A stretch of DNA of 64,000 nucleotides from Cyclobacteriaceae bacterium (GTDB lineage Bacteria > Bacteroidota > Bacteroidia > Cytophagales > Cyclobacteriaceae). Each line of letters opens with the position of its first letter. Positions within the stretch are counted from its first letter, which is position 1. The notes under the pieces were generated by a model that was not told the origin of the DNA, searched no databases, and was given only the letters and a program-made list of their open reading frames with translations. Location: NCBI GenBank assembly GCA_016787565.1, contig JAEUUG010000003.1:1-64000 (forward strand), written 5' to 3'. Both the position numbers and the translations under genes were made by a program. Below, piece by piece: positions 36,201 through 44,172 of the stretch.

Positions 36201-38461
36201 CATTGACACAGCCGTTCACCATATTTCCCAAACCACCAACGCCTACCTTTTTGGCACCAGGAGATTTCCCCGTTATCTGTTCGTCCTCCCTGCAACTACA
36301 GGCTTTGCCGGCTGATGACCCTGATCTTTCCTATTTATGGTCAACAGGTGAGACTACACGTATAATCGCTGTTAATCAACAAGCAAATTATTCGGTTACG
36401 ATAACCAGTTCGAGAGGATGTGCTTCTAGTGGATCGCTCATAATTGCCGATAACCGACCTATTGTCAACCTTCCACCCAATACGACCATTTGTCAAAATG
36501 CACCAGTCTTTCCCCTAGATGCCCAGAATCCTGTGCTTGGCACTACCTATGCCTGGACACTGAACGGAGCACCACTCGGAAATAGCCAGACACAATCGGT
36601 GAGCACTTCGCTGGCGGGATTATTTGAGTATGAAGTTACGGTTACTAGTCCGGGCGGACCTGGAATTGGCTGCGTTGGAAAAGATTCAATCATCTACACC
36701 ATTAATCCTTCTCCGGTGTTTACCGCAACACCTTTCAATACTTCTGCTTGTGGTGCGAACGATGGAAGAATTGAGTTGAACATCACCGGGCCACCGGCTA
36801 CGTTATTTTCTTACTTCATTGTTGGGCCTTCTCCAACTGTATCCGGAACAGATCAGGCGCTCGGTGTAATCTCAACGCCATCAACACTGCTTCCGGGTGT
36901 TTACGGAATTTCGGTTACTGATCAGGTTTCAGGTTGTCCCACAACTACAACAGCGCCTATCAGCGATAATGCCTTCACCATAACAAATGTTGTTCGTCAG
37001 AATACTTGTGATCCCGTGAATCTTATCGTAAGCCATACAGCTGTTGGAAATTTCACATACCGTGTAATCGATGCCATAACAGCGCAGGTAGTAACAACTG
37101 GAGGACCAATTTCGGGTTCGCCCTTTACCATTACCGGGGTAAATGCTGGTTCCTATCTAGTTGAAATGACAGCATCAGGCTGCACGGTTGCTACCCTGCC
37201 ACAAACTGTCGTGCAAGATCCATTAGTTGTTGTGAATGGCTTTACTTCAGATGCTTGTGTGAACCCGATTACCATTACGGTAAATGGTGGAACCAGTTGG
37301 GCATGGACGGGTCCGAATATTGTAGGATCAACAACGGCTCAGACTATCTCTGCTAATCCTCCGCAAGGACCGCAAACCTATACCGTTCGTGCTTCACAAC
37401 CTGGCTTATGCCCGATTGATGTTTCCGAAACGGTAAACGTGAATAATGATGTGGTAGCAGATTTTACACAAACAGATGCGTGTGCCGATCAGGTTACCCT
37501 GACAGCAACTCCGGCAGGGCCCTATACATACCGTTGGTTCAGGGCCGGTGTGCAGATACCGGGTGGCCAATTCATTACAGCTACCCTGGCAGATAATGGA
37601 ATCCAGTATCGGGTAGAGGTTGTCAATGGCCTTTCAGGATGTGTTTTTCCATCAGTAGCCAAACCTGTTCTGGTAGCGGGCGATCTTCAGTTAAGCCTCA
37701 CTACTACCAATCCTTGTATAGGTTCTCCTTTTACGTTAAGTACGGCTGTCAATCAGCCTGGAGCAACCTATGTGTGGCGCTTGAATGGCAACATCATCAC
37801 CGGACAGACTGCATCAACCTTAACCGAAACACGAGGTGGAACCTATGAAGTAACGGCTACTGTCGGAGCGTGTAATGAGACATCAACAATAACAATTTTG
37901 TTGGCCCCGGTTACGCCCGGAAAACTTTTTGACACTGCATTGATTTGTCCTGAGCCAGCAAACCCTGATCCGAATACCCGCGAGGTTGTGCTTGATCCCG
38001 GTTCTGATTTTATCAGCTATAACTGGTTTAAAGATGGCGTCAATCTCGGCTATACCGATCCTACTTATACGGCAGACGAAGCCGGAATTTATTCGGTTGA
38101 TTTGGTGAATGTTTTCTTATGTGCAAGCGCTGACCGGACTACCGTGGAGGTTGATTGTGAGCCTCGCATTGTGGCGCCTACAGCCTTTCGTCCGGCCAGT
38201 TCACTGGATACTAACCGTGAGTTTGGTGTGCTGACATTCTTCATTGATGATACAGGCTTCCAGGTGTTCATTTTTAACCGATGGGGCGAAATGGTTTATC
38301 AATCCAGTGATCGCGATTTTCGGTGGAATGGCGGCTACAAGAATAATGGAGGCCAACTCTTACCAGCGGGCACCTATACGTATGTGGTACGCTACAAGAG
38401 TTCCTATCGGCCAGAAGAAGGTACCAAGGAAAAGCGTGGCGGTGTGATGCTGGTACGGTAA
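33218..38461 (+). CDS. giant type IX secretion cargo with PKD domains and a gliding-type C-terminal domain
   Basis: This 1747-residue secreted protein has a signal peptide (MVKRMHPYYRVVFVLLLLA, cleaved near LEAQ). Two related modules follow. Module 1 starts with WYFGNSNQGVRF (about 32) and ends in a PKD domain (LRWSFGDGGG at about 421). Module 2 starts with WHFGQNAGIDF (about 572) and ends in a PKD-like domain (about 948-1010). Ig/SprB-like repeats fill about 1010-1640. The last ~100 residues (PTAFRPAS, then FNRWGEMVYQ, AGTYTYVVRY) are the TIGR04131/CHU_C gliding-motility-associated C-terminal domain, a type B sorting signal. It is probably a surface adhesin or matrix protein. ATG 33218 gives the clean signal peptide. 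Confidence 0.9.
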   Translation: MVKRMHPYYRVVFVLLLLACASSLEAQNFAGYNWYFGNSNQGVRFSRSDNAASLINNQAIPFGTGASAVASDQTNANLLFYTDGNRVVDVTHVPMPNGGGLLADAAQNQPVVITKIPGQKNQYYIFHRQGGTVRLTTVDMNQFGNAVFPAPALGDVTTKNSGVLALTGRSEAMIVIPHINKDDFWLITHASGSPDYTVTLVTSGGVFTNTVFSGLGLISQAANFSYHPQSGRIAVSPQEITRDVEIVNFDNATGILSFNQTVLNTGVPTIASGQAIYDTEWSSNGQYLYISRHGEPAIQADVLQYDILNPFVTLTSVLPQPNSIFRSYGLQMGPDSVLYHLYQAVSGGPFLMASITNTDTVATEVVYNPQAFGSNINFNATQFPSFAPYDTAMLSVTFTSLGTCSNTPTSFFPTVVPTADSLRWSFGDGGGTSDWSPVYTYTAGGSYPVTVTAFLNGDSAQFTQNVNITQFDLQITLVQDTTACSCELPFPKAPNPPPQCGQFTVTAQIGGGTPLSTQWFGPAGLMPTMTTATLTPDSAGYYYIVVTDATGCTAYAGVNIKEYGVQDQRANIWHFGQNAGIDFNPAFDNPPTVPVPINGPVNSPEGSATISDRNGQVIFSTDGQHVYDRTGTDITPLPNPPGLGGEPGATQSSIIIPVPGDETLYYIFTTQEVQGANTYELRYSLFDLKLNNGLGGILEHNILLFARSTERITSDGNWLIAHEYGNNSFRAYQITSLGISNPVISSIGSDHVYTSAENGQGYMELGGNNQLAVALSTPGVSNVVEVFDFDPATGIVSNFRTANLNNPNGQVYGLEFSGNKLLATLKNAVSSQIVEFFFDSLNVPYRVKQPPITVNNELGAIQRGPDGQIYVAVNGNQFLGTIQVNPDTTQVSTYTPNGFQLLGGTLSQLGLPNFIQIIVDPVQGPGISVAGVCEDDSVSFVGTPTDPIDVFFWQVRQGVTVLTTSDQSSFNYFFPDPGNYVVTLRLTNRCGLDTTLTQPFTIFPKPPTPTFLAPGDFPVICSSSLQLQALPADDPDLSYLWSTGETTRIIAVNQQANYSVTITSSRGCASSGSLIIADNRPIVNLPPNTTICQNAPVFPLDAQNPVLGTTYAWTLNGAPLGNSQTQSVSTSLAGLFEYEVTVTSPGGPGIGCVGKDSIIYTINPSPVFTATPFNTSACGANDGRIELNITGPPATLFSYFIVGPSPTVSGTDQALGVISTPSTLLPGVYGISVTDQVSGCPTTTTAPISDNAFTITNVVRQNTCDPVNLIVSHTAVGNFTYRVIDAITAQVVTTGGPISGSPFTITGVNAGSYLVEMTASGCTVATLPQTVVQDPLVVVNGFTSDACVNPITITVNGGTSWAWTGPNIVGSTTAQTISANPPQGPQTYTVRASQPGLCPIDVSETVNVNNDVVADFTQTDACADQVTLTATPAGPYTYRWFRAGVQIPGGQFITATLADNGIQYRVEVVNGLSGCVFPSVAKPVLVAGDLQLSLTTTNPCIGSPFTLSTAVNQPGATYVWRLNGNIITGQTASTLTETRGGTYEVTATVGACNETSTITILLAPVTPGKLFDTALICPEPANPDPNTREVVLDPGSDFISYNWFKDGVNLGYTDPTYTADEAGIYSVDLVNVFLCASADRTTVEVDCEPRIVAPTAFRPASSLDTNREFGVLTFFIDDTGFQVFIFNRWGEMVYQSSDRDFRWNGGYKNNGGQLLPAGTYTYVVRYKSSYRPEEGTKEKRGGVMLVR

Positions 38462-38530
38462 TGGCTAAGCGATTGGAGAACTTTTATTTACTTTCAGAAA
38501 GATTAAAACGACAGATCAAACGAATAAACT

Positions 38531-38878
38531 ATGAAGTACCTCTTCCGATTTATTTTAGCTTCAACCTTTTTACTGGTGTTGCTTAGTTTTCAAGTTGTGA
38601 AAACGCAATTGCATATTACCATTCGCAATGAATTGGGTAATACCGAGGAAGGTGTAACCGTTCAGTTGTTTGCCAATGAGGCTGACTATAAAGCAGAACA
38701 AAATGTAGTAGCAGAAGGGAAGACTGATGCTAAAGGAATTGTAAAATTCAAAGAGTTAAAAACCATAGCCTACTACGTTATTGCCCGTAAGGATGATCGT
38801 GATAATTCGGGCGGTGGAGAACAAATCGGCAAGCTGGAGGCCAATCGCATTAATAAAGTGAACGTTATCATTCAGTAA
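38531..38878 (+). CDS. small secreted beta-sandwich protein of unknown function
   Basis: This 115-residue protein has an N-terminal signal (about 1-25) followed by a single domain with the strand pattern of transthyretin-like or Cna-B/SpaA folds: LHITIRNELGNTEEGVTVQLF, EGKTDAKGIVKFKEL, AYYVIARKDD. In such folds the GKTDxxGxxxF piece is typical. It lies 69 bases after the giant cargo gene on the same strand and before a strong terminator, so it may be co-transcribed with it. No specific function can be given. Confidence 0.65.
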   Translation: MKYLFRFILASTFLLVLLSFQVVKTQLHITIRNELGNTEEGVTVQLFANEADYKAEQNVVAEGKTDAKGIVKFKELKTIAYYVIARKDDRDNSGGGEQIGKLEANRINKVNVIIQ

Positions 38879-38932
38879 CATGGAAATTAATCCCTTAACC
38901 CGTTTGCGTTGAGGGGTATTGGATCACAAAAC

Positions 38933-38971
38933 AAAATCGTTGATGGTTTCGCACCGTCAGCGATTTTTTTT
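38933..38971 (+). terminator. strong intrinsic terminator
   Basis: AAAATCGTTGATGGT (38933-38947) pairs over 15 positions, two of them wobbles, with ACCGTCAGCGATTTT (38953-38967) around TTCGC, and the T-run reaches 38971. It ends the transcript of the secreted-protein genes. Confidence 0.85.
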
Positions 38972-39015
38972 ATCCGGTTTATTCCCGGAGGTTATGATCC
39001 CCGTCATTCCTTTTT

Positions 39016-39023
39016 TATTTTTG
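39016..39023 (+). promoter_or_regulatory. candidate -7 element for nadA
   Basis: TATTTTTG is an exact TAnnTTTG located 18 bases before the nadA ATG. The -33 region has only TATG at the expected distance, so the promoter is incomplete by consensus. Confidence 0.4.
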
Positions 39024-39041
39024 ATCCCCTAATATCAAAGC

Positions 39042-40052
39042 ATGGTTGATCATGATGTAGTCGAAAAGGCATCACAAAATCTCACCGAGGTAGGATTTCT
39101 TAACATTCCCGTGGACAAGAAAATTGACCTGCACGCAGAGATTAGACGGTTGAAGAAAGAGAAGAATGTTGTTTTGCTGGCACATTACTACCAGCAACCC
39201 GAAATTCAGGACCTGGCCGATTATGTTGGCGATAGTCTTGGACTTTCGCAACAGGCCGCTCAAACGGATGCCGACATCATTGCGTTTGCCGGGGTTCATT
39301 TTATGGCAGAAACTGCCAAGATTTTAAATCCATCCAAAAAAGTAATTCTTCCTGATCTCAAAGCAGGCTGTTCTCTGGCTGAGTCTGCACCTCCCGACCT
39401 CTTCCGCAACTTTATCGAGGCGCACCCCGGTCATATTGTTGTAACCTACATTAATTGCTCTGCTGAAATCAAAGCCATGAGTGATATCATTTGTACTTCC
39501 TCAAATGCCGAGAAAATCATCAACTCCATTCCTGCGGATCGCCCAATCATCTTTGCACCGGATAAAAATCTGGGACATTACATCATCAAAAAAACTGGAC
39601 GCAACCTCGTACTCTGGGACGGTGCTTGTATTGTGCATGAAGCCTTTGCGATTGATAAATTACTGGAACTTCATAAACAACATCCGCAAGCGAAGATCGT
39701 GGCGCATCCTGAATCGGAAGATCACTTGTTAAAGGTTGCACACTATGTGGGTTCCACTACCGGCATGATCAACTTTGTCAAGCGTGATCCGGCCACGGAA
39801 TTTATCATTGCTACGGAAGCTGGAATCCTTCATCAGATGGCGAAGGAAGTTCCGTATAAAAGCCTGATACCCGCACCAAGTCATGAAGATAACACCTGTG
39901 CCTGCAGTGAATGTGCCTTCATGAAGATGAATACGTTAGAAAAGCTGTATCTGTGCCTGCAGTACGAAAAGCCGGAAGTTGTGGTGCCGGAAGAAATCCG
40001 TCTAAAAGCATTGATCCCCATTCAGCGCATGCTGGAAATTTCAAAGGGTTAA
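39042..40052 (+). CDS. nadA: quinolinate synthase
   Basis: This 336-residue 4Fe-4S enzyme condenses iminoaspartate with dihydroxyacetone phosphate to quinolinate. The expected cluster cysteines are Cys110 (LKAGCSLAE), Cys196 (WDGACIVHE) and Cys291 at the end of [32 protein letters not shown] near residue 47 is the family signature. It is followed by nadB, whose product supplies the iminoaspartate. Confidence 0.95.
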   Translation: MVDHDVVEKASQNLTEVGFLNIPVDKKIDLHAEIRRLKKEKNVVLLAHYYQQPEIQDLADYVGDSLGLSQQAAQTDADIIAFAGVHFMAETAKILNPSKKVILPDLKAGCSLAESAPPDLFRNFIEAHPGHIVVTYINCSAEIKAMSDIICTSSNAEKIINSIPADRPIIFAPDKNLGHYIIKKTGRNLVLWDGACIVHEAFAIDKLLELHKQHPQAKIVAHPESEDHLLKVAHYVGSTTGMINFVKRDPATEFIIATEAGILHQMAKEVPYKSLIPAPSHEDNTCACSECAFMKMNTLEKLYLCLQYEKPEVVVPEEIRLKALIPIQRMLEISKG

Positions 40053-40076
40053 TAGCCTGGTACTTTTCACCCGTCA

Positions 40077-40108
40077 TTCGTACTTCTACTTCGTCCTTTG
40101 TACTTTTG
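40077..40108 (+). promoter_or_regulatory. candidate promoter immediately upstream of nadB
   Basis: TACTTTTG (40101-40108) is an exact TAnnTTTG, with TTCG (40077-40080) 20 bases upstream as the -33 element. Transcription would begin at or within a few bases of the nadB ATG at 40113, so this transcript would be leaderless or nearly so. Confidence 0.55.
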
Positions 40109-40112
40109 TTGC

Positions 40113-41684
40113 ATGCCTCAAACTGACGTTCTCATCATCGGATCAGGAATCGCAGGGCTTTCCTTTGCTATCAAAGTTGCCCAGCGGTTTCCCCACCGGC
40201 AGGTAACGGTAATTACCAAAGCCGATGAAGGCGAATCCAACACAAAATATGCACAAGGTGGCATTGCCGTTGTACAGGATTCTATAACCGATTCTTTTGA
40301 AAAGCATATTGACGATACGCTGCGGGCAGGCGATGGTCTTTGTGATCGGGCTGTTGTCGAAATGGTTATCAGTGAAGCTCCTGATCGCCTGCGCGAGATG
40401 ATGGAGTGGGGCGTTTCATTTGATCGCAATACAAGCGGTGCCCTTAATCTTGGTCGCGAGGGCGGGCATACAGCCAGCCGCATTGTGCATTATAAAGATG
40501 TTACCGGATTGCAAATTGAAAAAGGTTTATTGAAGCGGGTGAATGCCATGCCGAACATTACCTTGCTATCGCACCACTTTGCTATCGACTTAATTACCGA
40601 ACATCATTTTAAACATAAAATCATTCAGCCTGAACCTGGCATTACCTGCTATGGTGCCTATGTGATGGATCAGCATACCTGCCGGATTGAAAAATATGTT
40701 TCGCGTATCACATTACTAGCAACAGGAGGCGCAGGGCAAGTGTACCGCACAACAACTAATCCATTAATCGCTACCGGTGACGGAATTGCCATGGCCTATC
40801 GGGCGATGGCCCGCGTCAGTGATATGCAGTTTGTTCAGTTTCACCCAACAGCATTTTATGATCCGGAAGATAATCCTGCCTTTCTGATCTCAGAAGCCGT
40901 TAGGGGTGCTGGCGCTTACTTGCGCACGAAAGATGGCGAGCGTTTCATGTTTACGTATGATGACAGAGGTGAGATGGCTTCACGCGATATTGTTTCGCAG
41001 GCAATCGACAATGAACTCATTACGCGCGGAGATCAGGTGGTTTACCTGGATTGTAGTCACTTGCCAAAGAAGGATTTTGTAGAACACTTTCCGAATATTG
41101 CTGAAAAATGTTTAGCCAAAGGAATTGATATTACCAGGGAAATGATCCCGGTTGCACCGGCTGCACATTATCTTTGTGGCGGGATTGACGTTGATCCTGA
41201 CAGCCGCACTTCCATTGCTAATCTGTACGCCTGTGGAGAATGTTCCCGTACCGGTCTTCATGGCGCCAACAGGCTGGCCTCCAATTCGCTTTTGGAAGCA
41301 CTGGTTTATTCGCACCGGTGTTTTCTTGAAGTGGAAAATAAACTGGAGGGCATTCCGGTGAATGATGCCATTCCCGATTGGAATGCAGAAGGAACGGTGG
41401 TGCCGCAAGAACAGATTCTGATTACGCATACACGTAAAGAATTGCGTGATCTGATGAGTGATTATGTGGCCATCGTTCGTTCGAATGAACGGCTCCAACG
41501 GGCGATGAAACGACTGGACATATTGTATCATGAGACGGAAAAATTGTATGATGAAAGTGTTTTATCACCTCAGTTGTGTGAGTTGAGAAACCTGATCACC
41601 ATCGGCTTTCTGATCACAAAGCAATCGCTGGAACAAAAAGAAAACAGGGGATCTTTCTATAACAAAGATTTAGTAACATCATGA
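40113..41684 (+). CDS. nadB: L-aspartate oxidase
   Basis: This 523-residue flavoprotein of the succinate dehydrogenase/fumarate reductase family oxidises aspartate to iminoaspartate. It has an FAD motif VLIIGSGIAGLSFA (about 6-19), the flavin/substrate region AQGGIAVV and REGGHTASRIVH, and FHPTAFYDPEDNPAFLISEAVRG with the active-site residues. ATG 40113 was chosen over an in-frame TTG five codons upstream that would precede the promoter's start point. It overlaps the next gene by four bases. Confidence 0.95.
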   Translation: MPQTDVLIIGSGIAGLSFAIKVAQRFPHRQVTVITKADEGESNTKYAQGGIAVVQDSITDSFEKHIDDTLRAGDGLCDRAVVEMVISEAPDRLREMMEWGVSFDRNTSGALNLGREGGHTASRIVHYKDVTGLQIEKGLLKRVNAMPNITLLSHHFAIDLITEHHFKHKIIQPEPGITCYGAYVMDQHTCRIEKYVSRITLLATGGAGQVYRTTTNPLIATGDGIAMAYRAMARVSDMQFVQFHPTAFYDPEDNPAFLISEAVRGAGAYLRTKDGERFMFTYDDRGEMASRDIVSQAIDNELITRGDQVVYLDCSHLPKKDFVEHFPNIAEKCLAKGIDITREMIPVAPAAHYLCGGIDVDPDSRTSIANLYACGECSRTGLHGANRLASNSLLEALVYSHRCFLEVENKLEGIPVNDAIPDWNAEGTVVPQEQILITHTRKELRDLMSDYVAIVRSNERLQRAMKRLDILYHETEKLYDESVLSPQLCELRNLITIGFLITKQSLEQKENRGSFYNKDLVTS

Positions 41685-42142
41685 ACACCATACGGATTAC
41701 CAAAGAGTTCAGTTTTGAAATGGCCCACGCACTGGAAGGACACGATGGAAAGTGCGCCAACATTCACGGGCATTCGTATCATTTATCAGTAACCGTGATC
41801 GGAGAACCTATTGCAGCAAGTGGAAGCCCCAAGCTTGGGATGCTGATTGATTTCTCGGATCTGAAAAAGATAATCAACGAAGAGGTGATACATCCCTACG
41901 ATCATGCTTTGATGTTAAAAGATACCGATCCGCATGTTCAACAACTTAAAGGGAGTTATACCAAAGTTATTCTGACTACCTTCCAGCCTACGTGCGAAAA
42001 CATGCTGGTGGAGATGGCTCCCCGTATTGCCGGGCGCATGCCTGCGCCCTTAAAACTGCATTCGCTCAAACTGCGCGAGACCGCAACAAGTTATGCGGAG
42101 TGGTATGCCGCGGATAATAGCCAAAACTCATCTTATAATTAG
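41681..42142 (+). CDS. queD: 6-carboxytetrahydropterin synthase / PTPS family protein
   Basis: This 153-residue protein of the 6-pyruvoyltetrahydropterin synthase fold has zinc ligands His16 (FEMAHAL), His29 and His31 (NIHGHSY) and catalytic Cys25. LIDFSDLKKII and PYDHALML are further family motifs. In bacteria the usual role is the QueD step of queuosine synthesis. The start codon overlaps the nadB stop (ATGA). No other queuosine gene lies nearby, so the QueD role is inferred. Confidence 0.85.
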   Translation: MNTIRITKEFSFEMAHALEGHDGKCANIHGHSYHLSVTVIGEPIAASGSPKLGMLIDFSDLKKIINEEVIHPYDHALMLKDTDPHVQQLKGSYTKVILTTFQPTCENMLVEMAPRIAGRMPAPLKLHSLKLRETATSYAEWYAADNSQNSSYN

Positions 42143-42170
42143 TACGTCATCCGTTCGAACAAGAAGTTTT

Positions 42171-43421
42171 TCAATCCACCTTTTTAAATACCGCTGTCGC
42201 ATTATGTCCTCCGAAACCAAAGGTATTGCTCATCGCAACTGTAATTGATTTGCGATAGCTTTCCCCCAGTATAATATTCAGTCCAGCGGGAAGTGAAGGG
42301 TCAATATTTTGTGTGTTGATGGTGGGTGGAATTATTCCTTCTTGAATGGCTTTGATGCAAACTATAGATTCAATTGCGCCAGCACCACCCAGCAAATGTC
42401 CCGTAGCTGATTTTGTTGCACTGATGTGTAATTTCTCTGTGTGCGCTCCAAAAAATTTTGAAACAGCTTTCATTTCGCTTTCATCGCCAACAGGAGTGGA
42501 TGTAGCGTGTGGATTTAAGTAATCGACATCTTCAGGCTTTAGCTCAGCGTCTTCGAGCGCCCATTTCATACCCAGCATGGCGCCTGCGCCTTCCGGATGG
42601 GTGGCTGTTAAATGATACGCATCGGCAGACATGCCTCCGCCAACTACCTCGGCATACATTCTGGCACCACGTTTTTTTGCATGCTCATATTCTTCCAGTA
42701 TCAATGCCCCTGCACCTTCACCCATCACAAAGCCATCGCGCTCTGCATCAAAGGGTCGTGACGCAGTTGTGGGACTATCATTTCGAGTAGAGAGTGCTTT
42801 CAATGCACTGAAACCACCAATACCTGCTTCGTTGATGGCAGCTTCTGAACCACCTGTAATAATAATATCGGCTTTACCCCACCGTATATAGTTCATCGCA
42901 TCAATCAACGCTGTTGTGGATGTTGCGCAAGCAGAAACGGTAGAGAAGTTCGGCCCCATGAAACCATACTTCATGGATATCCAGCCGCTGGCAATGTCAA
43001 CAATTACTTTGGGAATAAAGTATGGATTGAAGCGGGGCGTTCCGTCACCTTTTGCATATTCCATAACTTCCTGCTGAAAGGTATAAAAGCCTCCATTGCC
43101 GGAACCCCAGATAACACCGACTCGTGTTTTGTCTATCTGGTCAAGATTGAGACCAGCATCCAGTATCGCTTCATGACTGCTGACCAAAGCATATTGTGAA
43201 AAGGGATCAAGTTTCCTGACTTCCGATTTTTCAAAATGATCGATTGGGTTATAGCCTTTAATCTCGCAGGCGAATTTTGTCTTGAACTTCGTGGTATCAA
43301 ATTTTGTAATGGTCGCTGCGCCACTTTGTCCTTCAACAAGGTTTTTCCAAAAGGCCGATACAGTATTTCCCAACGGTGTCAGGGCACCCATTCCGGTTAC
43401 GACAACTCTTTTTTGTTGCAT
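42171..43421 (-). CDS. fabF: beta-ketoacyl-ACP synthase II
   Basis: This 416-residue condensing enzyme of fatty-acid or related acyl-chain synthesis has a complete catalytic triad: Cys165 in VSACATSTTAL, a His in NPHATSTPVGD and a second His in ATKSATGHLLGGAGA. N-terminal RVVVTGMGALTPLGNTV and C-terminal NTFGFGGHNATAVF are typical. It follows a tetR gene by seven bases and no acpP or other fab gene is adjacent, so this is likely a regulated extra copy rather than the housekeeping one. Confidence 0.92.
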   Translation of the reverse strand: MQQKRVVVTGMGALTPLGNTVSAFWKNLVEGQSGAATITKFDTTKFKTKFACEIKGYNPIDHFEKSEVRKLDPFSQYALVSSHEAILDAGLNLDQIDKTRVGVIWGSGNGGFYTFQQEVMEYAKGDGTPRFNPYFIPKVIVDIASGWISMKYGFMGPNFSTVSACATSTTALIDAMNYIRWGKADIIITGGSEAAINEAGIGGFSALKALSTRNDSPTTASRPFDAERDGFVMGEGAGALILEEYEHAKKRGARMYAEVVGGGMSADAYHLTATHPEGAGAMLGMKWALEDAELKPEDVDYLNPHATSTPVGDESEMKAVSKFFGAHTEKLHISATKSATGHLLGGAGAIESIVCIKAIQEGIIPPTINTQNIDPSLPAGLNIILGESYRKSITVAMSNTFGFGGHNATAVFKKVD

Positions 43422-43428
43422 AGTGATT

Positions 43429-44019
43429 TTATTTACTGATTTGATCTAAGATCGTTTTGCAATGTTTTACAATAATTTTCATGGGCTCATCCGATTTCTC
43501 TACCCGTGAAAACATCAGGGCTCCCTCTACTGCACAAAACATGGTATACGCCAGGTCACGCGGCTTGATACTCTCTTTAAATTCTCCAGCGCGCTTTCCT
43601 TTTCTGAACAATTCAGCCATGAAGTCTATCGTTCCATTCAGTTCATCGACAACTACCCTCCGCATGTTGGTGCGATGATCGTCAGCCTCCACAGCTGAAT
43701 TCAATAATGGACAACCACCAGCAATCGGTGGGTCAAACACATAGTTCGCATAGAAATCCAATAACGCTTCCAGTTGTTCTTTATAACCCGGTGCATCCTG
43801 AAGTTTTTCCCGCACCATTTCCTTTACCCTTTTTATAGAATACAAAAAAGCTTCCATGGCAAGTTCATCTTTGTTTGAAAAATTTCCATAAAGCGATCCT
43901 TTCGTCAGTCCTGTAGCTTTTTCCAGATCAGATAGTGTGGTACCATCGAAACCCTTCTTATTGAAAAGTGGAGCCGTTTTCTCCAGAATGTAGTGGTGGG
44001 TTTGTGCTGACTTAGTCAT
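43429..44019 (-). CDS. TetR family transcriptional regulator
   Basis: This 196-residue regulator has an N-terminal DNA-binding domain with KGFDGTTLSDLEKATGLTKG then SLYGNFSNKDEL (about 22-53), a normal TetR helix-turn-helix. The C-terminal domain resembles the YxaF/AcrR-type ligand domains and contains a Cys (GGCPLLNSAVE) in the likely pocket. It is the first gene of the tetR-fabF pair and stands just behind a perfect palindrome, so it very probably represses itself and fabF. The ligand may be an acyl compound, but the sequence does not show this. Confidence 0.9.
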   Translation of the reverse strand: MTKSAQTHHYILEKTAPLFNKKGFDGTTLSDLEKATGLTKGSLYGNFSNKDELAMEAFLYSIKRVKEMVREKLQDAPGYKEQLEALLDFYANYVFDPPIAGGCPLLNSAVEADDHRTNMRRVVVDELNGTIDFMAELFRKGKRAGEFKESIKPRDLAYTMFCAVEGALMFSRVEKSDEPMKIIVKHCKTILDQISK

Positions 44020-44022
44020 TTA

Positions 44023-44054
44023 CAAAAATATACCGATCGGTATATTTATACAAG
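44023..44054 (-). promoter_or_regulatory. promoter of tetR-fabF
   Basis: On the minus strand TATTTTTG (44030-44023) is an exact TAnnTTTG and CTTG (44054-44051) sits 20 bases upstream. The predicted transcription start falls close to the tetR ATG at 44019, so the message would have almost no leader. Confidence 0.6.
44026..44047. promoter_or_regulatory. 22-bp perfect palindrome, probable TetR operator
   Basis: The core ATATACCGATCGGTATAT (44028-44045) extends by two A/T pairs on each side to a 22-base perfect inverted repeat. It fills the space between the -33 and -7 elements of the tetR-fabF promoter, where a bound repressor would block RNA polymerase. The ACCGATCGGT centre is like known TetR-family operators. 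Confidence 0.85.
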
Positions 44055-44172
44055 TAAAAGGAGCATAAAGTTCAACCTCGAAACAGGGAATTAATTGACC
44101 CGGCATGACAGCCCGCCTAAAATACAGAAGCGGGTGATCCTGGCGTGAACCGTTACTGAAAAGAACTGATGA

